A stretch of DNA of 64,000 bases from Triglochin maritima. Lineage: Eukaryota > Streptophyta > Magnoliopsida > Alismatales > Juncaginaceae. The notes beneath the pieces are model-generated. The model did no database searches. It had not been told where the DNA came from and saw only the letters and a program-made list of their open reading frames with translations. Shown piece by piece: positions 11,123 through 23,100 of this stretch. A program made the translations under genes and the position numbers. Each line of letters starts with the position of its first letter. Position 1 is the first letter of the stretch. Location: positions 30,152,201 through 30,216,200 of the forward strand of contig OY821771.1 in assembly GCA_963682175.1 (NCBI GenBank), given 5' to 3'.

Positions 11123-12490
11123 TGTTGAACGTTTTAATTAAACCGCAAGTGCACAGTCGCGTTGAAGCGGTGGCAAATACGGGTCGTCCTCAAGGAGATG
11201 AGCAGTCTCTCGTTTGCACGAAATCAACTGGCGAAAAAATGTAGAAGAGAGTTGATTATGCTACTCTACGCTACACTACACTAAGAAGTACGAAATGCAA
11301 AAGAAAGAAACAAACGATGAAATACCAACTAAGCTAAGAACGAAATGCTGGAATTCAGGAATGGGAAACCCCCTAAGGGGTGGAGAGTGCACACATGCAA
11401 AGAGGTGGGTGTTGAACACATTCTTTAAGCACCAATAAAGGTGGTGCTATCATGCATAGGAAGTGTCTAAATGCTATGGCAAAACCTATCAATCCATTCA
11501 CCATCCTAGTTGATTAACATGTACATATACAAGTTGTTTATTTCAGAACCTAAACAAGCATGAGAGGTGTCTAATCATTTTGGCAAAACTCATCAAGTTA
11601 TAAATTCTATCCTAAACAAGCAAGCATACATTCATGTTTTATCAACATATTGGAAATAAAGTATTCATTCCATTCTCTAATGCATGTATGAACATCTACT
11701 CCACCCCCCAAAGGGGATGGAACTACTCACTACACATTACACTAATTATTAAGAAAGGAAAGCATATTAACTAAGCTACTAAAACTAATGAAATGAAATT
11801 AAACAAAGTAAAACAAGAAATATGAAACAAGCAACGTAATAAAGAATCTTTTATTAAAGTGACTCAAATTTCAAGTAACATCCTCCTACTTTAGTGTGTG
11901 CTTCAAGGCCTCACTTCTAGTAGGCAGAATAGTCACTTAAAATATGGAGTGATTACATTTGAAGGTGAAGAGTTCTATTTATAGCCATAGAAAAAGGCAC
12001 TCCGGGACAATCCCCCGATGTGGGACTAAACTAATACCAAAAATAGTCTAAACATCCTCTAATACATGTACTGGAGAAATTTGAGCGGATTTAGAAGGAT
12101 CCAGACCGCCAATTGGTGGTCCATAAGATTTGGATCTGGTTAAATGTCATTCTAGGCTTTTCTGGATTCGTTTGTCGGTCTTTGATGTATCTACTTTGTT
12201 TATTGGAGCTCCGACCCGAATCTAATTGCCAAAATACTACCCAAGATGGTGTGGAGTTTTCTGTTTTGCTCTTTGGTTCTTTGGTCTTACGTTCAGGTCC
12301 TTCTCCCTTGCATCTTAGTCCCCAGATCTCACAATTCAGCCCTTTTTCCCAGCTTTTGGGTCCTTTTATGCTTCATCTCTTCAAACCTATTTATTTCTGA
12401 AATTCAAACATAAAACTTGTAACATAGCATTGTTTACGTGAAAGATAGTGGATATAAGATACAAATATAAGCATGAAATGATGTCAATCA
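11123..12490 (-). repeat. LTR 1 of element A (3' LTR)
   Basis: Read on the minus strand it starts TGATTGACATC and ends CGTTCAACA, 1368 bp. It abuts the polypurine tract at 12491. A degenerate form of the palindrome CCGCCAATTGGCGG is at 12104-12119 and a USE/TATA promoter at 11975-12026. The left flank is the copia fragment. Confidence 0.9.
11975..12026 (-). promoter_or_regulatory. USE plus TATA promoter in LTR 1 of element A
   Basis: On the minus strand GTCCCACATCG (12016-12026) matches the plant snRNA upstream sequence element RTCCCACATCG. TATAAATAG (11975-11983) follows after exactly 32 bp. The same pair and spacing occur in LTR 2 of A (18424-18475). Confidence 0.7.
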
Positions 12491-13367
12491 AATACCCCCA
12501 CACCTAACTTTTCCTAGTCCCGAGCAAAACAAAGAAAGGAAAAAGCATACGAAAAACAAGAAATCCTAACTCACTTTCGTAGGAATCACGGTTGCACTTA
12601 GCACGTGCAACAAGCCGTTAAACCTCCTTGTCGCCAAGGAGGAGTGTTGCCTCCTTAGGGTTTTCAGCGGATATACCCACAAAATACGAACAAGATGCAT
12701 TAATCAATCTAGCTACACGACTCGTTGGACTTATTTTGTCGATCATGGGACGCGGTAATACTACGGGTCGACTCTATATATGTAATCGGTCCACACACTT
12801 AGCCTAATGAATTATTCATGAAAGTTAGTTAAGGACTTATGTGAAAGACATGGGCATCCTTAACTTCTGAATGTGATACAATGTGTAAAGTCCATTTTGG
12901 TTCTTATTTGACTCTTTTTTTCTTCTTCTTTTTTCTTTTCTTTTTTTCTTTGGAGCAGTTTATTGGTTGGTGTTTGATTCTCCCAGGGTCAGGTTCCGTG
13001 CATCATTGCCTATGAGGACTTACACTATCACGTAAACCTTCCCCCAAATCTCCACATAGGGCAATCCCTACCACCCGTGTAACGAGAGTTCGGTCGGTGC
13101 ATCCCAAGTCAGATGACTCGAAAACACCAGGCACAAAGTCCCCTCGGACCTACTTTCCCGAGTGATAGAAGCCGTGAGATACAAACCCGAATTCCCTCAA
13201 AACCTGTGAGATACTGAAGAAGGGAGACACATACATGAAGAAATGGGGCCCAAGTACACAAGGGTTGGGGCCCACAACAATCAATGCTCGCTCAAGGAGT
13301 CTTTTATTACTCGCTCTCTTTTTTAAATGATATATACAGCAACAACGATATTCTCATAATCATTTGG
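12491..13367 (-). other. 3' noncoding region of element A with polypurine tract and hairpins
   Basis: The polypurine tract is the complement of aatacccccacaccta at 12491-12508. Two perfect stem-loops follow: gttgcac/gtgcaac with a 7-nt loop (12591-12611) and an 8-bp stem closing a GCGA loop on the minus strand (12623-12642). A block at 12990-13160 is shared with D and E. A pyrimidine-rich run lies at 12905-12955. The second polypurine-like tract seen in B, D and E is deleted here. Confidence 0.7.
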
Positions 13368-16300
13368 TCAAGGAACATCAAATGAGAACATCAAGTCATG
13401 AGGACCAGAGACTTGCCGAGATGGGCAAACTTTACCGGTACTCTGAGGTGTCATCAGGGGTGAAAGGTCAAAATTGAAAGGCTCAAACCCCTCATGATAT
13501 TGATTGGGTGTGGGCAACATGAATGAATGAAGTTGTGTTGCCTCACTGGGGTTTAGTTGCTCCTCGAACAAAACCCTCCAACCACTAGGTGGGTGCATCG
13601 GAATGAGTTCCTCAAGCTCATTCGATGGATGCAGCAGACTTGCATCACTAAGAATGGGGCTTCTCCCCAAGTCCTCCAACAAGGACCTCCCACCATCATT
13701 TAGATCATCAAGCATAAGCTCGGTCATAGGTGGGTCTTTGTTGGAGTCAATATGAAGCTCAAATGGCTCAATGGCCATCGGACATGAGGTAGAGACACCT
13801 TCTGGTATAGGCATATGATGAGGTGTCTCACTCTCACTAGTACTCTCAACTGAATCATGCAACGAACACTCCTTTTGGACATTTATGTTTGATGTCAGCT
13901 CACTCTGTTGCATTGCAAAGACAGGCAATAAGTTTTCGCTGGGCACACAAACATTCTCAATGGGTTGCCTTGGTGTTAGGGGTGTTCGTTGATTTGGTGG
14001 TGCTTTCTCCAATTGGCGGATGAGATTTAGATTTAAAGGTTGATCCATGGGCTCATGTTGCCTACCAAAGTTAAACACATGAAACTCGACACTCATGTTA
14101 CCGAATGACAGCTTCATGAGACCATTTCTACAATTAATTAAGGCGTTGGATGTTGCCAGAAATGGTCTACCCAAAATCAAAGGTATTTGAGAGTGGGTAT
14201 TCGCAACAGGATTGGTATCGAGGACAACAAAATCGACTGGAAATATAAAATCTCCAACTTTGATAAGCACGTCCTCGATAATCCCCTTTGGAATACGAAT
14301 GGATCTATCCGCCAGTTGGAGGGTGATCTTAGTTGGTTTCAATTCTCCCAAATTTAACTATTGATAAACAGAAAATGGGAGGAGGTTGACCGCTGATCCT
14401 AAATCAAGCAAAACATTACTCATGCTAGTGTCCCCTATCATACACTGAATAGTAGGACACCCAGGGACCTTGTATTTTGTGTAGAGGGGATTGGACAAAA
14501 GTGAGCTTACATTTGCAGCCAAGAATGCTTTCTTAGGAACATTAGTCTTCTTCTTGGTTGTGCAGAGATCCTTCAACACTTTGGCATATGGAGGTATTTG
14601 TTGGATGACATCCAACAAGGGGATGTTAACCTTAACTTGCTTAAACACCTCTAATATCTTGTCCATTGTGTCACTCTGCTTTTTTGTTAAGCTACTTGGA
14701 TAGGGAGCTTTTGGCAGGTAGGTTTTGTGCAGTGCCTGAGAAGGAGGCGTTGGTGTATTACCCTCACCATCAGCCTCTTCTTCACCACCATTCCCCCTAA
14801 GGGGCTGCATAGATGGTGGTGGGTGTGGCAAGGAAATGTGATTGTCAACCTGTTTTCCATTCCTTAAGGTCACAATGGAATTGACATGGTGAACAGGTTC
14901 CTCCACATGGTTCACTTGCCTCCCCCGAGGTACCACATTCTCATTTTTCACGTGTTGTTGCTGGTACATCCGGGGGTTAGCCTCAGGATGGCTAGGAAAA
15001 GACCATCTCTCTTTTTCATGTACAGACTGCGCCAATTGGCCCATCTGAAGCTCTAGAGATTTGATGGTCTGCTGATTTGAAGTGAGAACTTGACTTGTGG
15101 ATGACATAAAAAATTTCACAGAGTTCTCAAGTCCACGAGTCAAGTTCTCAAGCGAATTAAACCGGGTTTCAAAGTTGTTAGAATTTGGGAAACCTGGTTG
15201 GTTGGTGCTTCGAACTTGGGGTTGCTGATACGAATGAGCATGCATGGAGGTTGGTGTGGTTGATTAGGTGGTCGAGAGGAGGTTGAAGGACCACCCAGGG
15301 CATTATTTTGGTTCCATGAAAAATTGGGATGGTTCCTCCATCCAGGATTATAAGATGATGAGTATGGGTCATTCCTAGCTCTGTCATAGATGGCGTTGAC
15401 ACATTCCATCTCAGGAGGAATGGACGCACACTCACTTTCTATATGACATATTCTACCACATGAATGACGGGGAACTCGACCAGATGTGTACATGTGAGGT
15501 GCACTTTGTTGGTTTTGGAGCTCAATGGAATCCATACGGCTCATTAAAGCCGCCATGCGTGTCTCGGTGGCCATAGTGGTATCAATAGCAAATGCGGCAC
15601 CCGATCTGGTGGAGTTTGCATTCGCGATCCTTGCTCCTATACTAGATGATGCAGGTGGTTCCCTTACACTCTCCCATTGCATTGTTTTCTCAGCAAGGTA
15701 TTCTAGGAAAGCTCATGCCTCCCTTTCATCCTTTCGCAAGAACTCTCCTTGATACATGGACTCAATGAGTGTTCGGGACAGGATGTGAAGACCCTCGTAA
15801 ACAATCTGATAAAGACGCCACAACTCAATGCCATGGTGAGGGCATGAGGATAGTAGATCCTTGAACCTCTCTAGATATGCATGAAATGTCTCAGTCTCAA
15901 GTTGATAGAACGAATTGATTTCGTTCCTCGATTTTTGAGTCCGATGATTTGGAAAGTATTTCTTCAGGAATGCATATTGAAACTCATCCCAAGTCCTAAA
16001 GGAATTCGTATGGTTGCTGTACAACCACTTCTTGGTGTCATCCTTTAGTGCAAAAGGAACATGCCTAAGATGGATGGAGTCTGTGCTAAGTTGTTGCAGC
16101 TTGAACATGGCACAGACCTCCTCAAATTCCCTGAGAAAGATATAGGGGTCACCTTTCCCAGTGAAGTGAGAGAGCATGGAAATAAACTAAGGCTTAATCT
16201 CAAAATGGTTCCCATTTGCCTCTGGCAATACGATGCATGAGAGCAGAGCAGTACGGCTCGGGTAGCATCGATCACGGAGAGGTATGAGAATGACAACAGG

Positions 16301-16504
16301 AAGAACAGGTCGAACAGGTGGGTCCAGCAACTGCTCCTCCTCACGGAAATTAGCAGCCATTGAACCCGGACTGTGTGCAACACGAGAGGAGGAAGGCATC
16401 GAGAAATCAATTACCGAATCTGGATTGACAACGCTCCTCGTCAAACGACCCCTCTCGTATCGTGTCCACGAAAGCATGCACAAAGGTGCACACACAAAAA
16501 CCAA
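13368..16504 (-). pseudogene. Gag-protease polyprotein of element A, broken
   Basis: Reading leftward from about 16504: an N-terminal segment, a Retrotrans_gag capsid domain (about 16220-15710), a zinc knuckle near 15460 whose first cysteine is arginine, a Q/P-rich linker, the conserved segment before the protease (14700-14470), and an Athila-type protease with LLDLGSAVNLLP (about 14415). A stop (14352-14357 region) interrupts the frame just after SVYQ where element E has glutamine. The protease then continues (GRPFLATSNALINCRNG) into a tail of about 200 residues ending FSFDVP. Frameshifts near 15200 and 15700 break the gag part. The tail contains GWRV near 13570-13584, a motif also found in reverse transcriptase. 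No pol genes follow. Confidence 0.8.
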
Positions 16505-17542
16505 AAACCTTTTTTTTCTTTTTTCTTTTTTTTACAAAGAATGTGCGTAGAGGAGAAGACGAGGGAACACAGGAGAGAAAGAGTGACTCAGGAGAAGGGA
16601 AGAAGTCCATATGCTACGGCGGATGGGTACAAGTAGAAGCACACAAGCAAACAAGCTCAAGCAATCCTAAGGTCGCTATAGGTCCTTACAGCTAGACGAC
16701 GCCTAACTGCGAGGTCACACGGCCTCAACACGCCTCACCTCCCTACGACGAGGGCCACAAAGCCCAGCAAGTGAGCCAAGATCCGGAGATAAGATCTCTC
16801 CTACTATCGACAAAGTGGGCAACGCTGATCAGGTCATGACGGTCGGGACCAGATCACTCTCCTAATGCGCCCGAAATCCTTAGGGCTAATGTCTTCTTCA
16901 TTTTAAAACTTAGGCTCTTTATTAGTGTGGTTTGTGGGGCGAAGGAAAGGGTGATGAAATCTCCTACCTTATCTTTTATGGGACAGCCCCTCCTTAGTAG
17001 TGTTTTGGAGTCTAAATCTAACAACCAACTCTCCAAACAAACGCTCAACTCACACTTGTTTCAATGCTCTTCCTACTAACTAATGCATATTCATACGAAA
17101 TGCATGAATGACAGTAGAAGGTGTGTACCTCACGCCAGCTTCCAGTAATTGAAAATAATGCTAAGATAAAAGACAATCTACATGCCTAAGTCACATACAT
17201 GATGCATGACCTAAACAAGAAAGAATGCCTAATCTTTTGCTTTGGGTTTTAGGGTCCAAGTTGCTTAAAGGAGGTTTGATTATTGATCTGGGAACAAACT
17301 ATAAGTCAAAACATGCCAAATCAAGTCTCAGATCACTACATCAATTATGGAAACAAGCTGAAGAAAGAACAAGGGAAACATGGCTCACCAAACCGCCAAT
17401 TGGCGGTCCAAATTGCCTAGGTTGGCCTCCAACTTCTCCTGTTGCCTCCCCTTGCGCCTCCAAGTCCCCTGAAACAATGAAAAACTACAAAACACAAATT
17501 AAATCCACTCGAATCATCCAAACAAGAGTCTGGACTGGCACC
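16505..17542 (-). other. Untranslated leader of element A
   Basis: About 1 kb between the primer site and gag, without a convincing ORF. It holds the leader block common to all gypsy elements of this window and one perfect CCGCCAATTGGCGG palindrome at 17393-17406. A pyrimidine/purine run is at 16508-16535. Confidence 0.7.
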
Positions 17543-17560
17543 TCCCCGGCAACGGCGCCA
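17543..17560 (-). other. Primer binding site of element A (tRNA-Asp)
   Basis: TGGCGCCGTTGCCGGGGA on the minus strand is a perfect complement of the 3' end of plant tRNA-Asp (GTC). It is a primer site, not part of a tRNA gene. Confidence 0.92.
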
Positions 17561-17566
17561 AAAACT

Positions 17567-20480
17567 TGTTGAACGTTTTAATTAAACCGCAAGTGCACGG
17601 CCGCGTTGAAGCGGTGGCAAATACTGGTCGTCCTCAGGGAGGTGAGCAGTCTCTCATTTGCACGAAATCAACTGGCGAAAAAAAGTAGAAGAGAGTTGAT
17701 TATGCTACTCTACGCTACACTACACTAAGAAGTACGAAATGCAAAAGAAAGAAACAAACGATGAAATACCAACTAAGCTAAGAACGAAATGCTGGAATTC
17801 AGGAATGGGAAACCCCCTAAGGGGTGGAGAGTGCACACATGCAAAGAGGTGGGTGTTGAACACATTCTTTAAGCACAAATAAAGGTGGTGCTATCATGCA
17901 TAGGAAGTGTCTAAATGCTATGGCAAAACCTATCAATCCATTCACCATCCTATTTGATTAACATTTACATATACAAGTTGTTTATTTCAGAACCTAAACA
18001 AGCATGAGAGGTGTCTAATCATTTTGGCAAAACTCATCAAGTTATAAATTCTATCCTAAACAAGCAAGCATACATTCATGTTTTATCAACACATTGAAAA
18101 TAAAGCATTCATTCCATTCTCTAATGCATGTATGAACATCTACTCCACCCCTCAAAGGGGATGGAACTACTCACTACACATTACACTAATTATTAAACTA
18201 AGAAAGGAAAGCATATTAACTAAGCAACTAAAACTAATGAAATGAAATTAAACAAAGTAAAACAAGAAATTTGAAACAAACAACATAATAAAGAAACTTT
18301 TATTAAAGTCACCCACATTTCAAGTAGCATCCTCCTACTTTAGTGTGTGCTTCAAGGCCTCACTTCTAGTAGGAAGAATAGCCACTTAAAATATGGAGTG
18401 CTTACATTAGAAGGTGAAGAGTTCTATTTATAGCCATAGAAAAAGGCACTCCGGGAGAATCCCCCGATGTGGGACTAAACAAATACCCAAAATAGCCTAA
18501 ACATCCTGATTGACATCATTTCATGCTCATATTTGTATCTTATATCCATTATCTTACACCTAAGCAATGCTACATGACGAGTTTTATGTTTAGTTTTCAG
18601 GAATAAAGAGGTTTGAAGAGAAGAGCCATGAAAGGACCCAAAAGCAGGAAAAATGACTTAATTGTGAGACCTGGGGACTAAGATGCAAGGGAGAAGGACC
18701 TGATCGTAAGACCGAAGGACCTAAGAGCAAACCAGGAAACTTCACACCATCATGGGGAGTATTTTGGCAATTCGATTCGGGTCGGAGCTCCAACAAACCA
18801 AGTAGATGCATCCAGGACCAACAAAGACCACCTGCAAAGCCCACAACAAATCCCAGATGAATCCAAAGCTTATAGACCGCTAATTGGCGGTCCATATAAC
18901 TCTGGACCCGCTAAGATTTGTGGAGAACTTGTATTAGTGTATTCTTAGGCTATTTTTTGGTATTGGTTTAGTCCCACATCGGGGGATTGTCCCGGATTAG
19001 CTTTTTTCATGCTTATAAATAGAACTCTTCACCTTCCATTGTAATCACCCATTGCTTGGTGGTATTCTCTCTACTAAGGAGTGAGCCTTGAAGCAAAAAC
19101 TCAAGGTGGAGATGAATGCTACCTTCAATGTGAGTCATTTGTTAATAAAATAATTCTTCTAGTTTCTTTCAATCTTGTCTTTTAATTTGTGCATGTTTGT
19201 TTAGTCTTTCCTTTCCTTTTATGTTTCTTTAATGCTTCTTGCCTTCTTAGTTAACTTTCATTTCAGTATTATTCTTTCTTTTGCTAATATAGTTAGTGTA
19301 ATGAGTAGTGAGTAGTGTCATCCCCATTTGGGGGTGGAGAAATATGTGATATAATCATGTAGTGTATTAAGTGTGTGTTATCTTTATCCCTTGAGCTTTA
19401 TATGATTTCCATAACCATCTAATGGGTTTTCACTCTTATCTTTGATAAGCTAATGCTCTTGAATGAAGCTTAGCTTATGCTTTGATTAGTGGACCTATTT
19501 TATGGGGAATGATAAGGTTAGGATATGGATGAAGTTAATATTGGAAACACAATTTGTAGTGTATGAGCTCTTGTTGCCTTTACCTTAGCTAATGTCTTGT
19601 ATGTTTTAATGATGTAGTGAAATCTTAATTCATGTGGAGGCATAGTAGGGTATAGTCTTTATACTTGAGTTCATGTAGCTTCATTCCAATTATTGTCTTG
19701 TATGTTTTAATGATGTAGTCTTATCTTAATTCATGTAGAGGCAAAGTTGGATGTAGTTTTATGATTTCATGCACTACATGTTGTGAGGAGCTTAATGAAC
19801 ACACACACACTTCTTTATGTTCACATTATTTCTCTACCCCCTTTGGGGTTTAGTTTTCTTGCTTTTCTTCCATTTCCATTTGCACATTAGTGTAGTTTAG
19901 TGTAACCAACCTTTCTTCCCTTTCTTTACCTCTCGCCTTCGCACAAACCAAGTGTCGACACACCTCCCAGTGGACGACCCGTATTTGCCACCGCTTCAAC
20001 GCGGCCGTGCACTTGCGGTTAAATATTAAACGAGATCAATCACATCCTCTAATACATGTGCTGGAGAAATTTGAGAGGATTTCGAAGGATCCAGACCGCC
20101 AATGGGCGGTCCATAAGATTTGGATCCGGCTAAATGTCATTCTAGGGTTTTCTGGATTCGTTTGTCGGTCTTTGATGCATCTACTTTGTTTATTGGAGCT
20201 CTGACCCGAATCTAATTGCCAAAATACTCCCAAAGATGGTGTGGAGTTTTTTGTTTTGCTCTTTGGTCCTTTGGTCTTACGTTCAGGTCCTTCTGCCTTG
20301 CATCTCAGTCCACAGATCTCACAATTCAGTCCTTTTTCCCAGCTTTTGGGTCATTTTATGTTTCATCTCTTCAAACCTATTTATTTCTAAAATTCAAACA
20401 TAAAACGCGTAACATAGCATTGTTTAGGTGAAAGATAATGGATATAAGATACAAATATAAGCATGAAATGATGTCAATCA
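17567..20480 (-). repeat. LTR 2 of element A, split by a solo LTR
   Basis: The LTR pieces are 17567-18506 and 20048-20480, together about 1373 bp and closely matching LTR 1. The interruption is the plus-strand solo LTR at 18507-20042 with 5-bp duplication catcc. On the left this LTR adjoins the primer site. Confidence 0.9.
18507..20042 (+). mobile_element. Solo gypsy LTR inside an LTR
   Basis: It starts TGATTGACATC, ends GATCAATCA, is 1536 bp and is flanked by catcc at 18502-18506 and 20043-20047. It closely resembles the LTR of element B at 24115-25647. It has USE at 18971-18981, TATA at 19014 (32 bp gap), and an imperfect palindrome near 18873-18890. R/U5 contains a roughly 100-bp imperfect tandem repeat (19590-19760). 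No internal sequence is left, so it arose by LTR-LTR recombination. Confidence 0.93.
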
Positions 20481-20586
20481 AATACCCCCACACCTAACTT
20501 TTCCTAGTCCCGAGCAAAACAAAGAAAGGAAAAAGCATACGAAAAACAAGAAATCCTAACTCACTTTCGTAGGAATCACGGTTGCC
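20481..20586 (-). repeat. Second 3' internal fragment of an A-type element
   Basis: The sequence repeats 12491-12597 of element A (polypurine tract and start of the first hairpin) and stops at ggttgc, where plus-strand element B begins. It shows that LTR 2 of A was once followed by another internal region. Confidence 0.85.
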
Positions 20587-21576
20587 TACGACCTAAAAGG
20601 ACCGCCAATCAGCGGTTGGAGACCGCCAATTGGCGGCCTGGTGAGGGCTTCCTTCTTTCAAAATTTTTCTGGTAGTTAGACTTGTAATTTGTGTTATCTG
20701 GGAGCCCTATTTTGCATGATGTGACTTCTGGTTTGCTCCCAGATCATTAATCACTCCCCCATTAATCAACTTGGCCCTAAAATCCAAAGCAAAAGACTAG
20801 ACGTTCTTATTTGTTTAGGTCACGCATCATGTATTGACTTAGGCATATAATTGTCTTTTCTTTTAGCTTTATTTTCAGTTGTTGAGTGCTGGCGTGAGGT
20901 ACGCATTTCCTACACTCATTCATGCATCTCGTATGCCCACGCATTAGTTAGTAGGAATTGCATCAGGACAAGAGTGAGAGAGCGTTTGATTGGAGTGATT
21001 GATTGCTAGATCTAGGATCAAATCGCTACTAAGAAGGGGTTGTCCCATAAAAGATAAGGTGGGGGATTTCATTACCCTTTCCTTGGCCCCAAAAATCACT
21101 CGTAATAAAGCCTTAACTAAAAGCAAGTAAACATTGGCCCTACGGAATTCAGACGCACTAGGAGAGTAATCTAGTCGAGACCGTCATGACCTGATCGGCG
21201 TTGCCTACTTGTCGATAGTAGGAGGTACTGGATCTCCGGATCTGGTATCACTTGCTGGGCATTGTGGTCCTCGTTGTAGGGAGGTGAGGCGTGTCGAGGC
21301 TAGTGACCTCGAAGTTAGGCGTCGTCTAGCTTAAGGACTCATTGCCTTACATTGTTTGAGCCGTGCTTGCTAGTTAGGCTTCTTCCTGATCCCGTTACCT
21401 ACGCTAGCTTTAGGGTTTCTTCCCTTCTCCTCTTAGTCATCTTCTTCTCACCTTCTTCTACGTTATAGTCTCCTCCCCTTTACACTCTCTGGTAGCGTTT
21501 TAGGGTCGAGTCGAGCACTTTTTGCGAGCTTAGTCTCGTGGTGGTGAGAGTGGTCGACTCGAGAGTTTTTCTTGAG
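20587..21576 (+). other. Leader of element B, truncated
   Basis: It corresponds to the leader of A and E but lacks about the first 100-150 bp and the primer site. It starts with two copies of the ccgccaat-type palindrome (20598-20635, the second perfect), followed by the shared leader block (20745-21420). No ORF is convincing before the ATG at 21577. Confidence 0.65.
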
Positions 21577-23100
21577 ATGGATGGTTACATGGGCGACCAT
21601 CCATATCATTGTTGGGACCAAGACGATTCTCCCTGGTACTCCGGACCCATGCAACCTGGGGTGGCTCAGACGAACACCCTGTATGGTTGGGATAATCCTC
21701 ATTGTGTGACTGAGCAATCTTCATATTGGGGTAACATGAGAGAGGCACCGACTGCTAGACCACCATCTAGTTACGTCGGATCATATGTTGGTCATCAAAC
21801 TGAGACATTACAAGAACCTTTGGCCTCTTTCATGCATGTGGTAGATGACATGGGTGCACCGGTGGCTCTAGTAGCCGTACCGTGTCACTATTGTGGGTTG
21901 AGTGGTCATGATTTCGGGGAATGTCCTTATGTTCCCCCAGAGCCTGAGTATGAGCATACATTTTCCCAAAATGCTCATTATGACCATTACGCATCCGCGT
22001 ACAATCCGAGAGTGATGGATTCGTGGGGAGACAATTCGTATTCAAATTCTTATACTTCATTTCCACCACAGTATCCTCCTCCCGAATACCCAGAATTCTA
22101 CCAACACCCCACTCCAAATCATTGGACTCATTCTCAGCCAATCAACACCCAACCTCAAAATTTCCCAAGATCTGACTTGGACCTCATCGTTGACCGCATA
22201 CCTGATTCCTTGAAACAAACTTTCCTTACGTTCATGGAAACCACTCAACAGTCCATACAAAATATGGCACTGCAAGTGAGTCAAATGTCGCAACAATTAC
22301 GTGAACGTGAGGAGAGTGACATTTCATGTCAACATGAGGATTCTTCTTTTGATATCGAACCAACACCACATCCACAAATTCAAAGCACAACCTTTCAAAG
22401 TCAAACTCCTAGTCAGTCTGAGGGACTTGGGGTTTCAATTCAGAATCACTTTGTGGAGGATTCGATTCCAATTGAGAATACTATGGACCTGCTTCTTTAT
22501 GAGTCGGCACAGGATTGTGCCTCATCTTCATGTCCCGTGGCCCTTGAGCCACATGATCTTATTGTTGTACCTCCTAAGGACTCACCTCTGGTGGAGCAAG
22601 AGCTCCCTAGTCCCCTCTATTTCAAACAACCTGGTGAGAGTTTGTCTCTCACTATTGTTCCTGATCATCTTGGAAATGATGGAACATCAAACAACTACAT
22701 TGCTCATGAGGGTATTAGGAGTTCCTTGGAGAATACTTTGGGTATGAGACCCACTTCCTGTTCTCCTGGTGAGTTGGACATGCATAACGAGGTGCTTGAC
22801 CTCGTTCCGACCCACCAGCCTGTTGGTTGGAGAGTTTGGATTGATGATCATAACTTCAGTTCCGCAACGGGAGATATTTTTCTTCCGTTGCCCCTTACTT
22901 CCCAAACTCTCGAGAGGTTCAAGCTCTTTCAGTTTGATCATTTGAATGAGACGCCTTTGCGTCCAATTCATGAACCTCTCATTTCATCTGGTGCTCTTTG
23001 TGAAGGGGCCCACACATGCGTATTCTGGCCCCGCGTGGTGTCATGTTCCCTTTCCAAGTGCATTGACCCACTCTTGAGGTTCCCATTTGATGTCTTTTGA
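21577..23100 (+). CDS. Minimal gag-like protein of element B (zinc knuckle and tail only)
   Basis: An uninterrupted ORF of 507 codons. The ATG at 21577 is chosen because ATGGATGG is also found at the start in element D; an in-frame ATG lies 39 bp upstream. Visible parts are an acidic, Tyr/Pro-rich N-terminus, a zinc knuckle CX2CX4HX4C (CHYCGLSGHDFGEC, about residues 106-119), a Tyr/Pro/His-rich linker, a Gln-rich segment and a C-terminal tail. The capsid domain and the aspartic protease of the related proteins are missing. The tail has GWRVWID (22825-22845), then LPLP and QTLERF, in the order seen in the reverse transcriptase of element C, and ends FPFDVF. An open frame of this length in decayed DNA suggests recent insertion or retained coding constraint. 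Biochemical role is unknown; RNA binding is inferred from the knuckle. Confidence 0.75.
   Translation: MDGYMGDHPYHCWDQDDSPWYSGPMQPGVAQTNTLYGWDNPHCVTEQSSYWGNMREAPTARPPSSYVGSYVGHQTETLQEPLASFMHVVDDMGAPVALVAVPCHYCGLSGHDFGECPYVPPEPEYEHTFSQNAHYDHYASAYNPRVMDSWGDNSYSNSYTSFPPQYPPPEYPEFYQHPTPNHWTHSQPINTQPQNFPRSDLDLIVDRIPDSLKQTFLTFMETTQQSIQNMALQVSQMSQQLREREESDISCQHEDSSFDIEPTPHPQIQSTTFQSQTPSQSEGLGVSIQNHFVEDSIPIENTMDLLLYESAQDCASSSCPVALEPHDLIVVPPKDSPLVEQELPSPLYFKQPGESLSLTIVPDHLGNDGTSNNYIAHEGIRSSLENTLGMRPTSCSPGELDMHNEVLDLVPTHQPVGWRVWIDDHNFSSATGDIFLPLPLTSQTLERFKLFQFDHLNETPLRPIHEPLISSGALCEGAHTCVFWPRVVSCSLSKCIDPLLRFPFDVF

Larger units (their letters stand above)
11123..20586 (-). mobile_element. Gypsy element A, pol-less, LTR-internal-LTR plus internal fragment
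   Basis: On the minus strand: LTR 17567-20480 (carrying a solo LTR insertion), primer site, leader, broken gag-protease gene, polypurine tract and LTR 11123-12490. The two LTRs are nearly identical. To the right of the second LTR the sequence does not return to target DNA; it continues with another copy of the polypurine tract and 3' region (20481-20586) until it is cut by element B. This looks like a partial tandem array made by unequal LTR recombination. No reverse transcriptase or integrase is encoded, as in the TR-GAG group of plant retrotransposons. Confidence 0.8.

Noticed and set aside
17543..17560. Possible tRNA-Asp gene end (ggcaacggcgcca words) at several places
   Set aside because: Only the last 18 nt of the tRNA are matched, always next to an LTR end; these are primer binding sites.
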